64,000 nt of DNA, from assembly GCA_020848075.1 (NCBI GenBank), contig JADLAV010000052.1, forward strand, positions 83,611 through 147,610. Reading direction: 5' to 3'. Position 1 is the stretch's first letter, and every line of letters starts with the position of its first letter. Shown piece after piece: positions 62,216-64,000 of the stretch. Both the position numbers and the translations under genes were made by a program. Source of the DNA: Burkholderiales bacterium (GTDB lineage Bacteria; Pseudomonadota; Gammaproteobacteria; Burkholderiales; SG8-39). Under the pieces are notes generated by a model. The model searched no databases, was not told where the DNA came from, and saw nothing but the letters and a program-made list of their open reading frames with translations.

Positions 62216-63853
62216 ATGACCGGCGACACGGCGCACGTCGACACGTTCGCTCGCGACAACCTGCCGCCGGCCGACCGAATGCCCGAGATTCGCCTCGACC
62301 TGCCGGAACTCCAGTATCCCGCGCGCATGAACTGCGCGACCGAGCTCCTCGACCGGATGGTCGCGGCGGGGCACGGCGGCCGGCCGGTGATCCACGCGAT
62401 GATCGACGGCAGGAAGTACGCATGCACCTACCGGCAGCTGCAGGTGCGCGCCAACCAGATCGCGCACGTGCTGCGCGAAGACCTGAAGCTCGTGCCCGGC
62501 AGCCGCGTGCTGCTGCGAGGACCGAACAACCCGATGATGGCCGCGTGCTGGTTCGGCGCGATGAAGGCGGGCTGCATCACGGTCGCGACGATGCCGCTCC
62601 TGCGCGCGAAGGAGCTCGAGCAGATCGTCGACAAGGCGCAATGCGCAGCGGCCCTGTGCGACGTGCGACTGGGAGAGGAGATGGAGCTGGCCGCCGCCAA
62701 GTGTCCGGGGCTGCGGCAGGTGCTCTACTTCAACGACGATCAGCCGGGATCGCTCGAGGCGCGTCTCGCAAGCAAGCCCGCGGAGTTCTCGAACGTCGAC
62801 ACCGCAGCCGAGGACATCGCGCTCATCGCGTTCACCTCGGGCACCACCGGACAGCCGAAGGGCTGCATGCACTACCACCGCGACGTGGTCGCGATGTGCG
62901 ATCTCTTCCCGCGCTCCTGCCTCAAGCCCGGCCGCCGCGCCGACGTCTTCTGCGGGACGCCGCCGATCGCGTTCACGTTCGGGCTGGGAGGCATGCTCTG
63001 CTTCCCGATGCGCGCCGGGGCGTCCACCGTGCTCGTCGAGCGGCTGACGCCGGAGCTCCTGCTGCAGACGATCCAGGACTTCCGCGCGACCGTCTGCTTC
63101 ACCGCGCCGACGTTCTTCCGCCAGATGGCGCCGCTCGCGAAGAACTACGACCTCGCGAGCCTGAAGAAGTGCGTGTCTGCGGGCGAGGCGCTGCCCGATC
63201 CGACCCGCCAGCTCTTCAAGTCGGCGACCGGCATCGAGATCATCGACGGACTGGGCTCCACCGAGATGATCCACATCTTCGTCTCGCATACGCCCGAGCG
63301 CGTGCGCCGTGGCGCGACCGGCTACGCCATCCCGGGCTACCAGGCGACGGTGCTGGACGAGGCCGGCAATCCGTGCCCGCCGGGGGTCGTGGGCCGGCTC
63401 GCGGTCAAGGGCGCGACCGGGTGCAAGTACCTCGCCGACGAGCGGCAGACGGTGTACGTCCAGAACGGCTGGAACGTGACGGGGGACGCCTACGCGATGG
63501 ACGCGGACGGCTACTTCTACTACCAGGCGCGCACCGACGACATGATCATCTCGGCCGGCTACAACATCGCGGGGCCGGAGGTCGAGGCCGCCATGCTTGC
63601 GCACGAAGCGGTCGCCGAGTGCGGCGTGGTCGGCGCGCCCGACGAAGAGCGCGGCATGATCGTGAAGGCGTACGTCGTGCTCAAGCCCGGCCGCACCGGC
63701 GACGCCGGGATGACGAAAGCGCTGCAGGAGCACGTGAAAGCGTCCATCGCGCCCTACAAGTATCCACGCGCAATCGAGTTCGTCGCGTCGCTGCCGCGCA
63801 CCGAGACCGGCAAGCTGCAGCGCTTCAAGCTGCGCGAGTTCGCCGCCCGGTAG
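62216..63853 (+). CDS. Benzoate/2-aminobenzoate-CoA ligase-like AMP-forming enzyme
   Basis: The 545-residue adenylate-forming ligase has IAFTSGTTGQPKGCMHYHRD (phosphate loop), the adenine motif DGLGSTEMIHIFVSH, GYFYYQARTDDMIISAGYNI (hinge) and the C-terminal lysine in PRTETGKLQRFKLREF. The N-terminal LPELQYPARMNCATELLDRM region is what I expect of 2-aminobenzoate-CoA ligases of aerobic anthranilate degradation, but the substrate is inferred only. The ATG at 62216 has GAGGAGGAG just upstream. Confidence 0.88.
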   Translation: MTGDTAHVDTFARDNLPPADRMPEIRLDLPELQYPARMNCATELLDRMVAAGHGGRPVIHAMIDGRKYACTYRQLQVRANQIAHVLREDLKLVPGSRVLLRGPNNPMMAACWFGAMKAGCITVATMPLLRAKELEQIVDKAQCAAALCDVRLGEEMELAAAKCPGLRQVLYFNDDQPGSLEARLASKPAEFSNVDTAAEDIALIAFTSGTTGQPKGCMHYHRDVVAMCDLFPRSCLKPGRRADVFCGTPPIAFTFGLGGMLCFPMRAGASTVLVERLTPELLLQTIQDFRATVCFTAPTFFRQMAPLAKNYDLASLKKCVSAGEALPDPTRQLFKSATGIEIIDGLGSTEMIHIFVSHTPERVRRGATGYAIPGYQATVLDEAGNPCPPGVVGRLAVKGATGCKYLADERQTVYVQNGWNVTGDAYAMDADGYFYYQARTDDMIISAGYNIAGPEVEAAMLAHEAVAECGVVGAPDEERGMIVKAYVVLKPGRTGDAGMTKALQEHVKASIAPYKYPRAIEFVASLPRTETGKLQRFKLREFAAR

Positions 63854-63966
63854 GGCGCGCGCGGCGTGTCGCTCTCCCCTCCTCTCCGAGATCCTATGCA
63901 GGGCTGGTCAGTTGGGGTCTCTGCGACTAAAAAGGGTTTTCCACAACCTATTTTTTGGAGGCAGAG

Positions 63967-64000
63967 ATGGAACCCAAACTGGCAGCCCTGCAGGAAGTCA
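63967..64000 (+). CDS. Start of a gene truncated by the window edge
   Basis: ATG at 63967-63969 begins MEPKLAALQEV and runs off the window. A strong GGAGGCAGAG ribosome site precedes it, and the upstream 60 bp contain an AT-rich patch (TTTTCC...TATTTTTTGG) that may be its promoter. Eleven codons are too few to name it. Confidence 0.55.
   Translation, partial: MEPKLAALQEV

Overview
The window is visibly GC-rich chromosomal DNA. Its gene neighbourhoods point to a Gram-negative betaproteobacterium: a Burkholderiales-type trimeric porin, rpe-gph-trpE, lptD-surA-rsmA, miaB-phoH-ybeY-corC-lnt-glyQS, dusB-fis-purH, and yicC-gmk-rpoZ-spoT opposite a kinase-phosphatase-rph-rdgB-hemW run. The species cannot be named from sequence alone. 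Most of the window is housekeeping. The accessory parts are repeat clusters in gaps between genes and one CRISPR-Cas locus.

Layout. 1-3.1 kb: a small dimeric-barrel protein divergent from a GntR/FCD regulator, a repeat cluster, and a porin with a strong terminator. 3.1-14 kb: tryptophan and biotin genes. trpG-trpD-trpC form one minus-strand block and rpe-gph then trpE another. trpE is followed closely by bioF-bioD-bioA, and an O-antigen ligase/polymerase gene runs the other way between the blocks. A Trp-rich leader peptide (12303-12371) precedes trpE and suggests that trpE and the biotin genes are attenuated together. 14-20 kb: apaG, a methyltransferase, mltA, dsbC, a UbiH-family hydroxylase, a tandem hairpin array and panE. 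20-31.4 kb: a CAT-anticodon tRNA and a long plus-strand run from miaB to gloA, mostly with overlapping starts and stops. 31.4-36 kb: rsmA, surA, lptD. 36-46.2 kb: amgK-murU (peptidoglycan sugar recycling), pepP-ubiH, dusB-fis-purH, purD, hemF.

46.4-51.2 kb: a type I-C CRISPR-Cas locus. The array has eight repeats and seven spacers; cas2, cas1 and cas3 look intact. Between cas1 and cas3 only the first ~68 codons of cas5d and the last ~78 codons of cas4 remain, joined out of frame. cas8c and cas7 are absent. The locus has therefore lost its crRNA-processing and surveillance complex but kept the adaptation integrase and the Cas3 nuclease-helicase. This is the most unusual locus in the window.

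51.4-64 kb: hemW-rdgB-rph, a PP2C phosphatase and a Ser/Thr kinase on the minus strand; yicC-gmk-rpoZ-spoT on the plus strand; then an alpha/beta hydrolase, a short-chain dehydrogenase and a (2-amino)benzoate-CoA-ligase-like enzyme that look catabolic. The window ends 11 codons into another gene.
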